Assembly: GCA_964654155.1 (NCBI GenBank) | Contig: CAZZGL010000002.1 | Span: forward strand, 38,329-102,328 | Origin: CAG-826 sp964654155 | GTDB lineage: Bacteria; Bacillota_I; Bacilli_A; RFN20; CAG-826 | Direction: 5' to 3' | DNA length: 64,000 nucleotides | Shown here: positions 8,378 through 17,377 of the stretch, in pieces | Position numbering within the stretch: position 1 is the stretch's first letter | Layout: each line of letters begins with the position of its first letter | The notes under the pieces: generated by a model | Seen by the model: the letters and a program-made list of their open reading frames with translations, nothing else | The model's database searches: none | Told to the model about the DNA's origin: nothing | Translations under genes and position numbers: made by a program

Positions 8378-9583
8378 CTAAATCAATGATTTTGAAATTG
8401 TTTTAATAACATTAATCATCTTCATAAAATCATTAATATCTAAATACTCTAGTGGACCATGAAAGTTTTCTCCCCCAGTTCCTAAATTAGGACATGGAAT
8501 ACCTTCAAAAGACAATCTTGCACCATCAGTGCCACCTCTTATTGGCATTTCAATTGGAGTAATATTATTTTCTTTCATCGCTGATTCAACAATAGAAACT
8601 AATTCCATTCTTTCAGCAATTTTTTCCTTCATATTGTAATAGCTATCCTCAATAGATACAGTAACGATTTCTTCTCCATATTTTTTATTTATAACTCTAG
8701 CAATATCGAACATTTTAGTTTTTCTTTGTTCAAAAACATTGCGATCATGATCGCGAATTATGTAACTTAAATTTGTCAAAGAAACATCTCCATTTATAGA
8801 TGTTAAATGATAAAAACCCTCATACATTTCGGTGTGCTCCGGTCTCTCTTTTTCTGGTAACATTGATACGAATTCTAAAGCCACTAATTGTGCATTAATC
8901 ATTTTATTTTTAGCAGAACCTGGATGAATACTTTTTCCGTGTACTATTATTTTTGCTGAAGCAGCATTAAAAGTTTCATAGTTAATTTCACGAATATCTC
9001 CTCCATCAACTGTATATGTATAAGCATTATTCGTAGATTCTAAATACCATTTAAAATCGAAATGATCAGTTCCTGCACCTACTTCTTCATCAGGAGTAAA
9101 ACATACAACAATATTTGGATGTTCAACTTCTGTATGCATAATATAGTCTACAAAACTCATAATAATTGCTATACCAGCTTTATCATCCGCTCCTAAAAGA
9201 GTAGTACCATCTGTAACAACTAATTGATGTCCTTCCTTTCCAAGCAAATCTTCTTTTGCTAGTATCATACCATTTCCTAAAATAATATCTTCACCATTAA
9301 AAGATACAATTTGAGGCTTAATATCTTTACCACTTGCATCGGGAGCTGTATCCATATGTGATATAAGTCCTAATGTTTGATTAGAGCTACAATTACTAGG
9401 TATTTTTGCGTAAACATAACCATAATCATCTATTCTAGCATTTGTAACTCCTAATGATTTTAATTCATTAACTAAATATTTTCCTAACTCAAGTTGCTTT
9501 AGTGTGCTTGGAAATGTTGTTGACTCTTCTTTCGATTGTGTATCAAATGAAACATATTTTAAAAATCTTTCTACCGGTTCCAT
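8378..9583 (-). CDS. pepT: Peptidase T (tripeptide aminopeptidase)
   Basis: PepT is a cytoplasmic di-zinc aminopeptidase of the M20 family that releases the N-terminal residue of tripeptides. The 401-residue product has the complete set of metal-binding blocks: GLISHMDTAPD near residue 78, LLGADDKAGIAI near 140, VCFTPDEEVGAGTDHFD near 175, the dimerisation part with GKSIHPGSAKNKMINA near 225, and the C-terminal PIRGGTDGARLSFEGIPCPNLGTGG with the final His in NFHGPLEY. The ATG at 9583 was chosen because it follows an AGAGGTGAT site and gives the family start MEPVERFLKYVSFDTQS; an earlier in-frame start lacks such a site. It is transcribed divergently from yebC. Confidence 0.95.
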   Translation of the reverse strand: MEPVERFLKYVSFDTQSKEESTTFPSTLKQLELGKYLVNELKSLGVTNARIDDYGYVYAKIPSNCSSNQTLGLISHMDTAPDASGKDIKPQIVSFNGEDIILGNGMILAKEDLLGKEGHQLVVTDGTTLLGADDKAGIAIIMSFVDYIMHTEVEHPNIVVCFTPDEEVGAGTDHFDFKWYLESTNNAYTYTVDGGDIREINYETFNAASAKIIVHGKSIHPGSAKNKMINAQLVALEFVSMLPEKERPEHTEMYEGFYHLTSINGDVSLTNLSYIIRDHDRNVFEQRKTKMFDIARVINKKYGEEIVTVSIEDSYYNMKEKIAERMELVSIVESAMKENNITPIEMPIRGGTDGARLSFEGIPCPNLGTGGENFHGPLEYLDINDFMKMINVIKTISKSLI

Positions 9584-9658
9584 ACGTTTATCACCTCTTA
9601 GATATGATATCATAATTACAACTAATTTTGATTTATTTCTAACTTTTATAAAAAATTA

Positions 9659-9687
9659 TTCAAAAAAACAATTGCAAGTGATATACT
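9659..9687 (+). promoter_or_regulatory. Promoter of yebC
   Basis: TTCAAA at 9659-9664 and TATACT at 9682-9687 are separated by 17 bases, followed by AAAGGAG and the yebC start 33 bases after the -10. The -35 box matches the consensus in four of six positions. Confidence 0.5.
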
Positions 9688-9720
9688 TTTTAAGAAATAA
9701 CTTTAAAGGAGTCGATTTTT

Positions 9721-10437
9721 ATGGGTAGAGCACATGAAGTACGTGCAGCATCAATGGCCGCGACAAATGCAAAAAAAACCGCTCTATATATGAGAGCGTC
9801 AAAAGAAATCTATATGGCTGCTAAATCAGGAGAACCTGATCCAAATAGCAATCTTGCATTACGTGCCACAATTGAAAAATTTAGAGGTCAAAACATTCCA
9901 AAAGATGTAATTCAACGCGCTATTGAAAAAGCAAAAGGCGGATCTGCTGAAAGCTATATTGCTGGTCGTTATGAAGGATATGGACCAGGAAATGTTGCTT
10001 TCATCATTGACACTTTAACCGATAACTCAAACAGAGCGTTTGTTGAAGTTAGAACTGTTGTCAATAAAAGAGGGGGCCATTTAGGAGCACCAGGCAGTGT
10101 TTCTTTCAACTTCGAGCAAGCAGGAGTTTTAGTTTTTGAATCAAGCATGAGCCGTGATGAAATTGAAGAATTGCTTATTATGGGCGATGTCGATGTCACA
10201 GATGTCACAAAAGATGATGATGGTTATGTTGAAATTCATGTTACACCAACAGCGTTAAACGATGCTAAAAATTGTTTAAATGAAAATGGAATTACTGAAT
10301 TCGAAACCTGCGAATTGCAAATGTTGCCAAATGATTATGTTGATCCTAACGATGAGGATCGTGAAAAAATGCAATCGATGCTCGATATGCTTGATGAATT
10401 AGAAGATGTACAAGCCGTTTGGCATAATATGAAGTAA
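9721..10437 (+). CDS. yebC: YebC/PmpR-family protein
   Basis: A 238-residue YebC/TACO1-family protein of full length. It starts MGRAHEVRAASMAAT, where the family consensus is 'GRxxxxRxxxKxxTxxxKxxxY', and contains DPNSNLALRATIEKFRGQNIP near residue 40, then YEGYGPGNVAFIIDTLTDNSNR near 80 and the RGGHLGAPGSVSFNF block near 115. Members have been described both as transcriptional regulators (PmpR) and as ribosome-associated factors that help translate proline-rich stretches; the sequence does not decide between them. A strong AAAGGAG site precedes the ATG. It is the first of a run of housekeeping genes on the plus strand. Confidence 0.92.
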   Translation: MGRAHEVRAASMAATNAKKTALYMRASKEIYMAAKSGEPDPNSNLALRATIEKFRGQNIPKDVIQRAIEKAKGGSAESYIAGRYEGYGPGNVAFIIDTLTDNSNRAFVEVRTVVNKRGGHLGAPGSVSFNFEQAGVLVFESSMSRDEIEELLIMGDVDVTDVTKDDDGYVEIHVTPTALNDAKNCLNENGITEFETCELQMLPNDYVDPNDEDREKMQSMLDMLDELEDVQAVWHNMK

Positions 10438-10455
10438 AAATCAAACAAAAAACAC

Positions 10456-10484
10456 TTGATAAAAGTATCATAAAATGATACTAT
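10456..10484 (+). promoter_or_regulatory. Promoter of rpmE
   Basis: TTGATA at 10456-10461, a 17-base spacer and TACTAT at 10479-10484 form a near-consensus sigma-A promoter. About 55 bases of leader follow. The leader contains the inverted repeat CTAAGC...GCTTAG, which could be an autoregulatory L31 leader structure, though I cannot show this. Confidence 0.75.
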
Positions 10485-10544
10485 GTCTAAGCCAAACTTT
10501 CTTTAAGCACGCTTAGAGGCTTAAGGCGGAAGGAGATTTTGAAA

Positions 10545-10751
10545 ATGAAAAAAGACACACACCCAAAATATCACAAATGCACAGTTACTTGTGTTTCTTG
10601 TGGTACAACATTTGAAACAGGATCAATCTTAAAGGAAATCCGTGTTGATACTTGTTCAAATTGTCATCCATTCTACACAGGTAAACAACGTTTTACCCAA
10701 GCAGATGGTCGTGTTGATAAGTTCAACAAAAAATACGGATTGGGAAAATAA
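10545..10751 (+). CDS. rpmE: 50S ribosomal protein L31 (zinc-binding type)
   Basis: A 68-residue L31 beginning MKKDTHPKYHKCTVTC. It keeps the zinc ligands of the C+ form: two Cys in TCVSCGTTF (about residues 14-17) and two in DTCSNCHPFYTG (about 35-38). The ATG at 10545 has AGGAG nine bases upstream; the TTG two codons earlier is in frame but not family-like. It has its own promoter and terminator and is therefore monocistronic. A zinc-type L31 fits a cell that also uses L31 as a zinc store; no zinc-independent paralogue is in the window. Confidence 0.97.
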   Translation: MKKDTHPKYHKCTVTCVSCGTTFETGSILKEIRVDTCSNCHPFYTGKQRFTQADGRVDKFNKKYGLGK

Positions 10752-10770
10752 GAATCCATATTTACTATTA

Positions 10771-10801
10771 AACCGCTATCTGAGGGATAGTGGTTTTTTT
10801 C
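10771..10801 (+). terminator. Rho-independent terminator of rpmE
   Basis: A ten-base-pair stem, AACCGCTATC paired with GATAGTGGTT (one G-T pair), has a five-base loop and is followed by a run of T. It sits 20 bases after the rpmE stop. Confidence 0.9.
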
Positions 10802-10826
10802 TTTGACAAAGGAGGAGAAAATTAAT

Positions 10827-12413
10827 ATGAAAAATAAATTCTACATAACAACGCCTATTTATTATCCAAGTGCTAATTTGCATATTGGACACGCTTATTG
10901 TACAGTTATGTGCGATGTTTACGCGCGATATAGAAGAATGAGAAGTCAAGAAGTATTTTTCTTAACCGGTTCTGATGAACACGGTGAAAAGATTCAAAAA
11001 AATGCTATTTTAGCAAATAAAAGCGAACAAGAATTTGTCGATGAAATAGTAAAAGGATTTAAAGAGCTTTGGAGTGCATTAGAAATCAGCAATGATGATT
11101 ATATTAGAACAACTGAAAAAAGACATACCAAAGTCGTTCAAGATGTTTTTTCTAAACTTTTAGAACAAGGTGACATTTATTTAGGTGATTACGAAGGTTG
11201 GTACTGTACTCCTTGTGAATCATTCTGGACCGACACCCAAGTTGGAGAAGAAAAAATTTGTCCTGATTGCGGAAGACCTGTTTATAAAGCAAAAGAACAA
11301 GCTTATTTCTTAAGAGTAGGAAAATATGTTGATAGATTATTAAAGTTCTACGATGAACATCCTGAATTCATTACTCCTGAATCAAGAAAAAATGAAATGA
11401 TAAATACCTTTATTAAGCCAGGATTAGAAGATTTATGCATTACAAGAACCACTTTTTCATGGGGTGTTCCTGTAAAAGAAGATCCTCGTCATGTAGTTTA
11501 TGTTTGGATTGATGCATTATTAAATTATATTTCTGCATTAGGCTATGATAGCGATGACTTATCTTTATTTAATAAATTTTGGAATGAAGATACTGAAATT
11601 ATTCATGTTATTGGTAATGATATTACTCGTTTCCACACCATTTATTGGCCTATCATCTTAATGGCGCTTAACATTCATCTTCCAGACAAAGTATTTGTCC
11701 ATGGATTATTAATGATGAAAGATGGAAAAATGTCTAAATCAAAAGGAAATGTTGTTAGCCCATATCCTTTAATTGATCGTTATGGTTTAGATGCAGTTCG
11801 TTATTATTTAGTTAGAGAAACTATTTTTGGTAGTGATGGAAGATTCACCCCTGAAGATTTTGTCACTCGTATTAATACCGATTTAGCCAATGATTTTGGA
11901 AATCTTTTAAATCGCACAGTTGGAATGATGATTAAATATTTTGATGGTCATATTCCTGCTTATCAAGGTGATGTTAATCCTCAAGATAAAGAACTTAGAA
12001 GCTTAGCTATGTTCACAATCGATCAATATGAAAAAGCCTTCGATGATGTTAAAATCACTGATGCCTTTATTGCTGTAATGAATCTTATTTCAAGAGCAAA
12101 CAAATATATTGATGAAACTACACCTTGGGCATTAGCAAAAGATGAAACAAAAACAAAAGAGCTTCAAAGCGTCATGTCACATCTTGTAAATGTTTTATAT
12201 ATTGCTGGTGTATTATTACAACCTGTCTTAACTCACGCACCAAAATCTTTATTTGAACAACTTGGGGTAAAAGAAGAATATCAAAACTACGATAGTATCC
12301 ATAATTTTGGAATTATTGGTGATGTTGATGTTACTAAAGGAAATCCATTATTTCCTCGTTTAGATGCAAAAGAAGAAATTGAATTTATCGCTTCTTTAAT
12401 GCAAAAAAAATAA
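10827..12413 (+). CDS. metG: Methionyl-tRNA synthetase
   Basis: A class I aminoacyl-tRNA synthetase of 528 residues. The HIGH motif appears as LHIGHAY (about residues 18-24), the KMSKS loop as GKMSKSKGN near 305, and the connective peptide carries a zinc knuckle, CTPCESFW ... CPDCGRP, near 128-150. The protein ends after the anticodon-binding helical domain and lacks the C-terminal Arc1p-like tRNA-binding domain found in many MetRS. The ATG at 10827 has AAGGAGGAG just upstream and a family-like MKNKFYITTPIYYPSA start; the earlier in-frame ATG lies within the terminator region. Confidence 0.96.
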   Translation: MKNKFYITTPIYYPSANLHIGHAYCTVMCDVYARYRRMRSQEVFFLTGSDEHGEKIQKNAILANKSEQEFVDEIVKGFKELWSALEISNDDYIRTTEKRHTKVVQDVFSKLLEQGDIYLGDYEGWYCTPCESFWTDTQVGEEKICPDCGRPVYKAKEQAYFLRVGKYVDRLLKFYDEHPEFITPESRKNEMINTFIKPGLEDLCITRTTFSWGVPVKEDPRHVVYVWIDALLNYISALGYDSDDLSLFNKFWNEDTEIIHVIGNDITRFHTIYWPIILMALNIHLPDKVFVHGLLMMKDGKMSKSKGNVVSPYPLIDRYGLDAVRYYLVRETIFGSDGRFTPEDFVTRINTDLANDFGNLLNRTVGMMIKYFDGHIPAYQGDVNPQDKELRSLAMFTIDQYEKAFDDVKITDAFIAVMNLISRANKYIDETTPWALAKDETKTKELQSVMSHLVNVLYIAGVLLQPVLTHAPKSLFEQLGVKEEYQNYDSIHNFGIIGDVDVTKGNPLFPRLDAKEEIEFIASLMQKK

Positions 12414-12425
12414 ATTTATAAGATT

Positions 12426-12448
12426 AGTCCCTTTTATAGGGACTTTTT
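12426..12448 (+). terminator. Short terminator between metG and rlmD
   Basis: AGTCCC pairs with GGGACT over a seven-base loop, followed by TTTTT. The rlmD ribosome binding site comes immediately afterwards, so it may act as an attenuating rather than a full terminator. Confidence 0.65.
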
Positions 12449-12460
12449 AGGAGATAAAAA

Positions 12461-13828
12461 ATGGCAAAAAAAAGAGATTTAAATTTAGGAGAATTTGAAG
12501 CTATATGTGAAGATATATCTTTTGATGGTAAAGGAGTAACTCATTATCAAGGAAAGGTTGTTTTTGTTCCAGGCTTTTTTCTTAATGAAAAAGCGATTAT
12601 TCGCTTGGTATATGAAAGAAGCGAATTTTATGCTGGGAAAATTATTAAAATAATCGAAAAATCTCCATACAGAATAGAACCAAAATGCAAAATATGTTCT
12701 AGTTGTGGTGGCTGTTGCTATCAACAATTAGAATATGCCTCGCAATTAGAATATAAAACTAAAAAGGTTAAAGACGCTTTCTTTAAATTTGCCAAAATGA
12801 ATGTTAATGTTGAACCTTGTATAGGAATGACAGAACCATATTTTTATCGTAATAAAATTCAAATGCCTATCGGTATATCTCAAAAAGGAAGGATTATTAC
12901 TGGGTTTTATAAAGAAAAAACCCATGAAATTGTTCCTGTAGATAAATGCTATATTGAAAACGAACAAGCGGAAGAAGTTTTAAATATAATTAAAGATTTA
13001 ATGAAAAAATATAAAATATTGCCTTATAACGAGGACACAAGAAAAGGCATTATTCGTCATATCTTGATAAGAACTTCATTCCATAAAAAACAAATTATGG
13101 TTGTATTAGTAACAAATCAAGATGAATTCGGCGGAAGAAGAGAATTTGTAAAAGCTCTTCATTTAACTTGCTCATCGATTACAACAATTGTACAAAACAT
13201 TAATACCCGTGATACAAATGTCATATTAGGTGAAAAAGAACGTGTTCTGTATGGAAAAGGGTATATTGAAGATTCATTATGTGATGTTTGGTTTCAAATA
13301 TCCGCGAAATCATTTTATCAAATTAATCCTATTCAAACAGAAATTTTATATAATACCGCAATTAAGCTTGCTAATTTAAGTGGAAATGAAACTGTTTTAG
13401 ATTGTTACTGTGGAATTGGAACAATAGGTTTAATTGCTTCTAAATATGCAAAAAAAGTTATCGGTATTGAAATTGTTAAAGAAGCCGTTTCTGACGCAAT
13501 TAAAAATGCAAAAAGAAATAATATTAGCAACGAAACTTTTGTTGTCGGTGACGCAAGTGAGTATATGGTTGAATACGCTAAATCAAAAGGAAAAGTTGAT
13601 GTTTTGTTTATGGATCCACCAAGAAAAGGTTCTGATCAAAAATTTTTAAGTTCTGTATTAACTTTACTTCCTAAAAAAATCATCTATATTTCTTGTGATC
13701 CAACTACTTTAGCAAGAGACATTAAGATTCTTTCTTCTAAATATAAAATAACTAGAATTCAACCTGTGGATATGTTTCCAATGACTTATCATGTAGAGAC
13801 AATCTGTGCTTTAACATTAAATAAGTAA
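12461..13828 (+). CDS. rlmD: 23S rRNA (uracil-C5)-methyltransferase, RlmD/RlmCD type
   Basis: A 455-residue RumA/TrmA-family enzyme that makes 5-methyluridine in 23S rRNA using SAM. It has an N-terminal TRAM domain (about residues 8-65), the [4Fe-4S] cysteines in KCKICSSCGGCCYQQ near 73-87 (a fourth ligand, Cys at PCIGM, may follow), the SAM-binding DCYCGIGTIGL near 310, the MDPPRKG motif near 385 and the catalytic Cys in YISCDPTTLARD near 408. In low-GC Gram-positives one such enzyme (RlmCD) often modifies both U747 and U1939; which site is used here cannot be told. A good GGAG site lies upstream. Confidence 0.93.
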   Translation: MAKKRDLNLGEFEAICEDISFDGKGVTHYQGKVVFVPGFFLNEKAIIRLVYERSEFYAGKIIKIIEKSPYRIEPKCKICSSCGGCCYQQLEYASQLEYKTKKVKDAFFKFAKMNVNVEPCIGMTEPYFYRNKIQMPIGISQKGRIITGFYKEKTHEIVPVDKCYIENEQAEEVLNIIKDLMKKYKILPYNEDTRKGIIRHILIRTSFHKKQIMVVLVTNQDEFGGRREFVKALHLTCSSITTIVQNINTRDTNVILGEKERVLYGKGYIEDSLCDVWFQISAKSFYQINPIQTEILYNTAIKLANLSGNETVLDCYCGIGTIGLIASKYAKKVIGIEIVKEAVSDAIKNAKRNNISNETFVVGDASEYMVEYAKSKGKVDVLFMDPPRKGSDQKFLSSVLTLLPKKIIYISCDPTTLARDIKILSSKYKITRIQPVDMFPMTYHVETICALTLNK

Positions 13829-14144
13829 TATCGAATACGCGTTAAAATATATTTAAATTAATTATGTTTCCAATCATAAATGATATATTTAAAAATAATA
13901 AAAATTTTATTATTTATGTTAGTTTTATAATGTAGGGGAAAAATTAGTAAGATTATAACAATCCCTTCGTTAAAGCCTTCATTCATTTTTTATGCGATTA
14001 CCCTAAATAAACAATATTTATTGTATTTTTTTAATTAAGCAAATGATATAATATTCACAGAAAGGCAATATTGCATTATGGCATTTACAAATAAGAATTA
14101 ATTAGCAAAAAACAAAAAAGAAATTAGTAATAAGAGGGAAAAAC
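13829..14144 (+). other. 316-base intergenic region before the defence-type operon
   Basis: Very A/T-rich. It contains an all-A/T hairpin (AAATAATAAAA with TTTTATTATTT, about 13893-13916) that could end rlmD transcription, a TATAAT at 14047-14052, and a tiny reading frame MAFTNKN (14078-14101) whose first three codons echo the start of the following gene. No tRNA or other gene is visible. Confidence 0.5.
14047..14052 (+). promoter_or_regulatory. Probable -10 box of the restriction operon
   Basis: A perfect TATAAT stands 92 bases upstream of the ParB-like gene. The nearest -35-like hexamer, TTGTAT, is 20 bases further up, longer than ideal, so activation by another factor is possible. Confidence 0.45.
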
Positions 14145-15380
14145 ATGGCATTTTACACAAGAGAAGAAGCAAAGGTTAAAATAGAGACAATTTTGAAAGA
14201 ACAACATCCACTTAAAACAGGCCAAACATTACCAATCAGAAGTGGAACAAAGTTTAATGTCTATTCAATTCCAGTAGAATATTTAGCCCCCAATGTTTTA
14301 AATGATAGAATAGCTTGGAGAATCAGAGAATTTGAAGCTTCAAATGGTAGAAAACTATCATTCGACTCACCAGAAGATGTTGAATATGTATACGAATTAT
14401 TAGAAAAAGAATCTCCAAAAGAAAACGAAAAAACATTAAAAGATTTAGCAGAAAAAGGGCAACAAGTTGATGGCATCATAACCAAAGATGGAATTATAAT
14501 TGATGGTAATAGAAGAGCTACTTTACTAAGAAAATTATTTAAAGGAGCTGCTTCAAAGTTCAATAAAAATCTAGAAGATTTTAGATTTTTTAACGCTATT
14601 GTTTTATCAGAAGACATTGATGATAAAGAAATTATGGCATTAGAAACTAGAATTCAAATTGGTGAAGACAAAAAATTAGATTATAACCCTATTTGTATGT
14701 ATATTAAAGTTGATAATTTATCCGCAGCTGGATATAATGATCAACAAATTGCCAATTATATGAATATTACAGAAAGTGATGTAAAAGAAAAAAAAGAGAT
14801 TTTTAGGTTGATGAATGAATATCTTGAGGCAATTGGGAAGCCTAATCATTATACATTATTAGAAGGGTTAGAAGATCAATTCATAAATACTAAAACTGTA
14901 TTTAAAAGAATGGACAACAGAACATATCAAACATATGATTGGGATTACACAGCTGAAGATGTTGCAAATTTTAAACAAGTTTGCTATGACTATTTAAGAG
15001 CGAAATTTGAAGGAAAAAAATATAGGGATGTATTAATTGGAAAGTCTTTTAAAACAAATGGCGTATTTATTAAAAAAAGTGTTTGGGAAGAATTTTTTGA
15101 AAACCACGAAAAAGTAATTAATGATAATAATCCGCAAAATGAAAAAGACTGGGAAGCTCTAGGCAAAAAACAATTTGTACAAATTTTAAAAAATGCATCT
15201 TTAAAGTTAGAAGAAGTATTAAATGAGAAAAATGTATCATCATTAGTCATAACAATTCAATCAAAAATCAGAAATCTTATGGATTGTTTAAATGAAAATA
15301 ATGAACTAACACAAGAAGACTACAAAATTTTAAAAAAAGCTAACAGTCTATTATGGGATATATTGAAGGAATATAAATAA
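14145..15380 (+). CDS. ParB-like domain protein, first gene of a restriction-type operon
   Basis: A 411-residue protein with a ParB/Srx-type N-terminal domain. Residues about 38-50 give the FNVYSIPVEYLAPN strand, and residues 106-124 contain QQVDGIITKDGIIIDGNRR, the DGNRR turn that corresponds to the nucleotide-binding GxxRR motif of ParB proteins. A helix-turn-helix-like part follows near 195-215 (AAGYNDQQIANYMNITESDV), as in chromosomal ParB. The C-terminal 180 residues are mostly helical and unrecognised. It stops one base before the SNF2 helicase start, so the two are strongly coupled. ParB-like proteins also occur with SNF2 proteins in some DNA-modification clusters; its role here (DNA loading or nuclease regulation) is inference. 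Ribosome binding site: AGAGGG. Confidence 0.75.
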   Translation: MAFYTREEAKVKIETILKEQHPLKTGQTLPIRSGTKFNVYSIPVEYLAPNVLNDRIAWRIREFEASNGRKLSFDSPEDVEYVYELLEKESPKENEKTLKDLAEKGQQVDGIITKDGIIIDGNRRATLLRKLFKGAASKFNKNLEDFRFFNAIVLSEDIDDKEIMALETRIQIGEDKKLDYNPICMYIKVDNLSAAGYNDQQIANYMNITESDVKEKKEIFRLMNEYLEAIGKPNHYTLLEGLEDQFINTKTVFKRMDNRTYQTYDWDYTAEDVANFKQVCYDYLRAKFEGKKYRDVLIGKSFKTNGVFIKKSVWEEFFENHEKVINDNNPQNEKDWEALGKKQFVQILKNASLKLEEVLNEKNVSSLVITIQSKIRNLMDCLNENNELTQEDYKILKKANSLLWDILKEYK

Positions 15381-17369
15381 ATGAACGAAGCTATTTGCAA
15401 GTTTAAAGATAATATTTTGCTTATTGCCGGTTTACCATTAGATAATCAAAGAAAAATTATGAAAATTAAGCTTTTTTTAAATCCCTATCAATTGCTTTCA
15501 TATAGATTTATAGATAACACATTAGAAATAAAATTTATTATTGATGATGCAAACATTATTGTTAAAGAGATAAATGAAATCATAAAATTTATTGAAAATG
15601 TTTTTAATATAAGTATTTTACTTGACGATAATATTAAAAAAAGTATAGATATACAAACAACCAAAGTTTTAACTTTTAATGAAACCATAAAAAAATTAAA
15701 ATCATTAAAAAATGGCTGCTTAGAAAAATCCGACGAATTTATCAAATACTGTGAATTTTCTGATCGTACTTTAAAATGTAAATTAAGGTCTTATCAGTAT
15801 ACTGCTTCATATTTTTTAACGATTGGTCAAGGCGGCTTTGATTTTTCTGTCCCTGGCTCCGGAAAAACCATTATAACTTATGCTTCATATAATTATTTGA
15901 GATATAATAAAATTTGTGATTGCATTTTAATAATCGGACCTATAAATTCATTTAATGCATGGTTTGATGAATATGAAACCTGTTTTAATAATCAACCTGA
16001 TTTTATTTCTTTATCCTCTTACACAAAAAAAGATGCAGAAATATATCTACTATCATCCAAAAATTATCATAAAGAAATAACCTTTATAAACATTGATAAA
16101 GTATGGAGAATGAGAAAAGAATTAATCAATTTTATTAAGAATAAAAATATATTGCTCATAGTAGATGAAGCTCATAAAGAAAAAAATCCAAACGCACAAA
16201 TTACGAAAGCTGTTCTAGAAATAACAAAATATGCAAAATATAGAATTATTCTCACTGGTACACCTATGCCTAATGGATACGAAGATTTATTTTCTTTAAT
16301 GAAAATTTATGAGCCTTATGAAAGAATATTACCGTACAATTACAGTGAATTGGTAAAATTAACAAAAATTGGTGCAAATAAAGACCAACAAAGTAAAATT
16401 ATGCAGGCTATCAAACCAATCTATTCTAGGGTATCTAAAGCATATCTATTAAATACCGGAGAATTACTTCCACCTAATTACAGATTTATTAAATGCAAAT
16501 TATCAAATGAACAAAAAGAAATTTATAATTTTTTAAACAAAATGGCATTTCAAATTGAAGACGACTTTAATTCTATTTTAAATTTGAATTTAATGAAAGC
16601 TATATTAATTAGAAAAATGCAAGTTTCTGCAAACCCTGGATTATTATCAAAAAGCATAATCAATTCAATTGAAGAATATTATGAAGAATATTATGAAGAT
16701 TTCAATAAAGAAAATTCAGATAATGAAGCTTTATTAAAAGCTGATAATGATATAAAAAAAGCAATCGCAGCATCACCAATTGCTAATTTAATATATAAAT
16801 TTGAATCAGGTTATTACCAATCACAGAAAAATATAATTGCAGTAAATCTTGCCTTAGAATTAGTTTCAAAAGGGGAAAAAGTTATTATTTGGGATGTTTT
16901 TGTTCAAAATATGTATTCTATAAAAAAATTATTAAATTCTAAATCAGACATAGAAATTGAAATAATTAATGGCACAATTAGTGGTCAAGATAGGCAAAAT
17001 GCAATAAATAGATTTAAATTAGGAAACAGCATGATTTTAATTGCAAATCCAGCAACCTTAGCTGAATCAATTTCATTACATAAAGCATGTCATAACGCTA
17101 TCTATGTTAATAGAAATTTTAATGCAGCACAATTTATTCAATCAAAAGATAGAATCCATAGAATAAATATGCCAAAAGAAATAACAGCAAATTATTATTT
17201 TATAATTAATGAAGATACCATTGATGAAACTATTCAAGATAGACTTGAATTAAAAGAAAATAGAATGATTAAAATTTTAGACTCTGATGAACTTGAAATA
17301 GGTGGATCCGAGTTTGAAAATAATTCATTTATGTCTTTGGATGACATTATTTCATCCTTCAAAAAGTAG
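15381..17369 (+). CDS. SNF2-family DEAH helicase/translocase
   Basis: A 662-residue superfamily 2 ATPase of the SNF2 type. A roughly 130-residue N-terminal region precedes the core. The core shows the Q-motif-like LRSYQYTAS (about 135-143), Walker A VPGSGKT (157-163), DEAH at 262-265 in LLIVDEAHKEKNP, TGTP at 292-295, then the second RecA domain with LIANPATLAESISLH near 555 and SKDRIHRINMP near 590, the SNF2 arginine-finger motif. Such proteins translocate along duplex DNA and often power restriction systems (for example the helicase subunit of the CglI/NgoAVII type). It contains no nuclease motif. The ATG directly follows the ParB-like stop codon; the next gene starts eight bases after its stop. 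Confidence 0.88.
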   Translation: MNEAICKFKDNILLIAGLPLDNQRKIMKIKLFLNPYQLLSYRFIDNTLEIKFIIDDANIIVKEINEIIKFIENVFNISILLDDNIKKSIDIQTTKVLTFNETIKKLKSLKNGCLEKSDEFIKYCEFSDRTLKCKLRSYQYTASYFLTIGQGGFDFSVPGSGKTIITYASYNYLRYNKICDCILIIGPINSFNAWFDEYETCFNNQPDFISLSSYTKKDAEIYLLSSKNYHKEITFINIDKVWRMRKELINFIKNKNILLIVDEAHKEKNPNAQITKAVLEITKYAKYRIILTGTPMPNGYEDLFSLMKIYEPYERILPYNYSELVKLTKIGANKDQQSKIMQAIKPIYSRVSKAYLLNTGELLPPNYRFIKCKLSNEQKEIYNFLNKMAFQIEDDFNSILNLNLMKAILIRKMQVSANPGLLSKSIINSIEEYYEEYYEDFNKENSDNEALLKADNDIKKAIAASPIANLIYKFESGYYQSQKNIIAVNLALELVSKGEKVIIWDVFVQNMYSIKKLLNSKSDIEIEIINGTISGQDRQNAINRFKLGNSMILIANPATLAESISLHKACHNAIYVNRNFNAAQFIQSKDRIHRINMPKEITANYYFIINEDTIDETIQDRLELKENRMIKILDSDELEIGGSEFENNSFMSLDDIISSFKK

Positions 17370-17377
17370 GTGTAACA

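Noticed and set aside
16670..16705. Repeated GAATATTATGAA units in the SNF2 gene as a contingency repeat
   Set aside because: Only two or three imperfect in-frame copies (EEYYEEYYED); not enough for slippage-driven switching.
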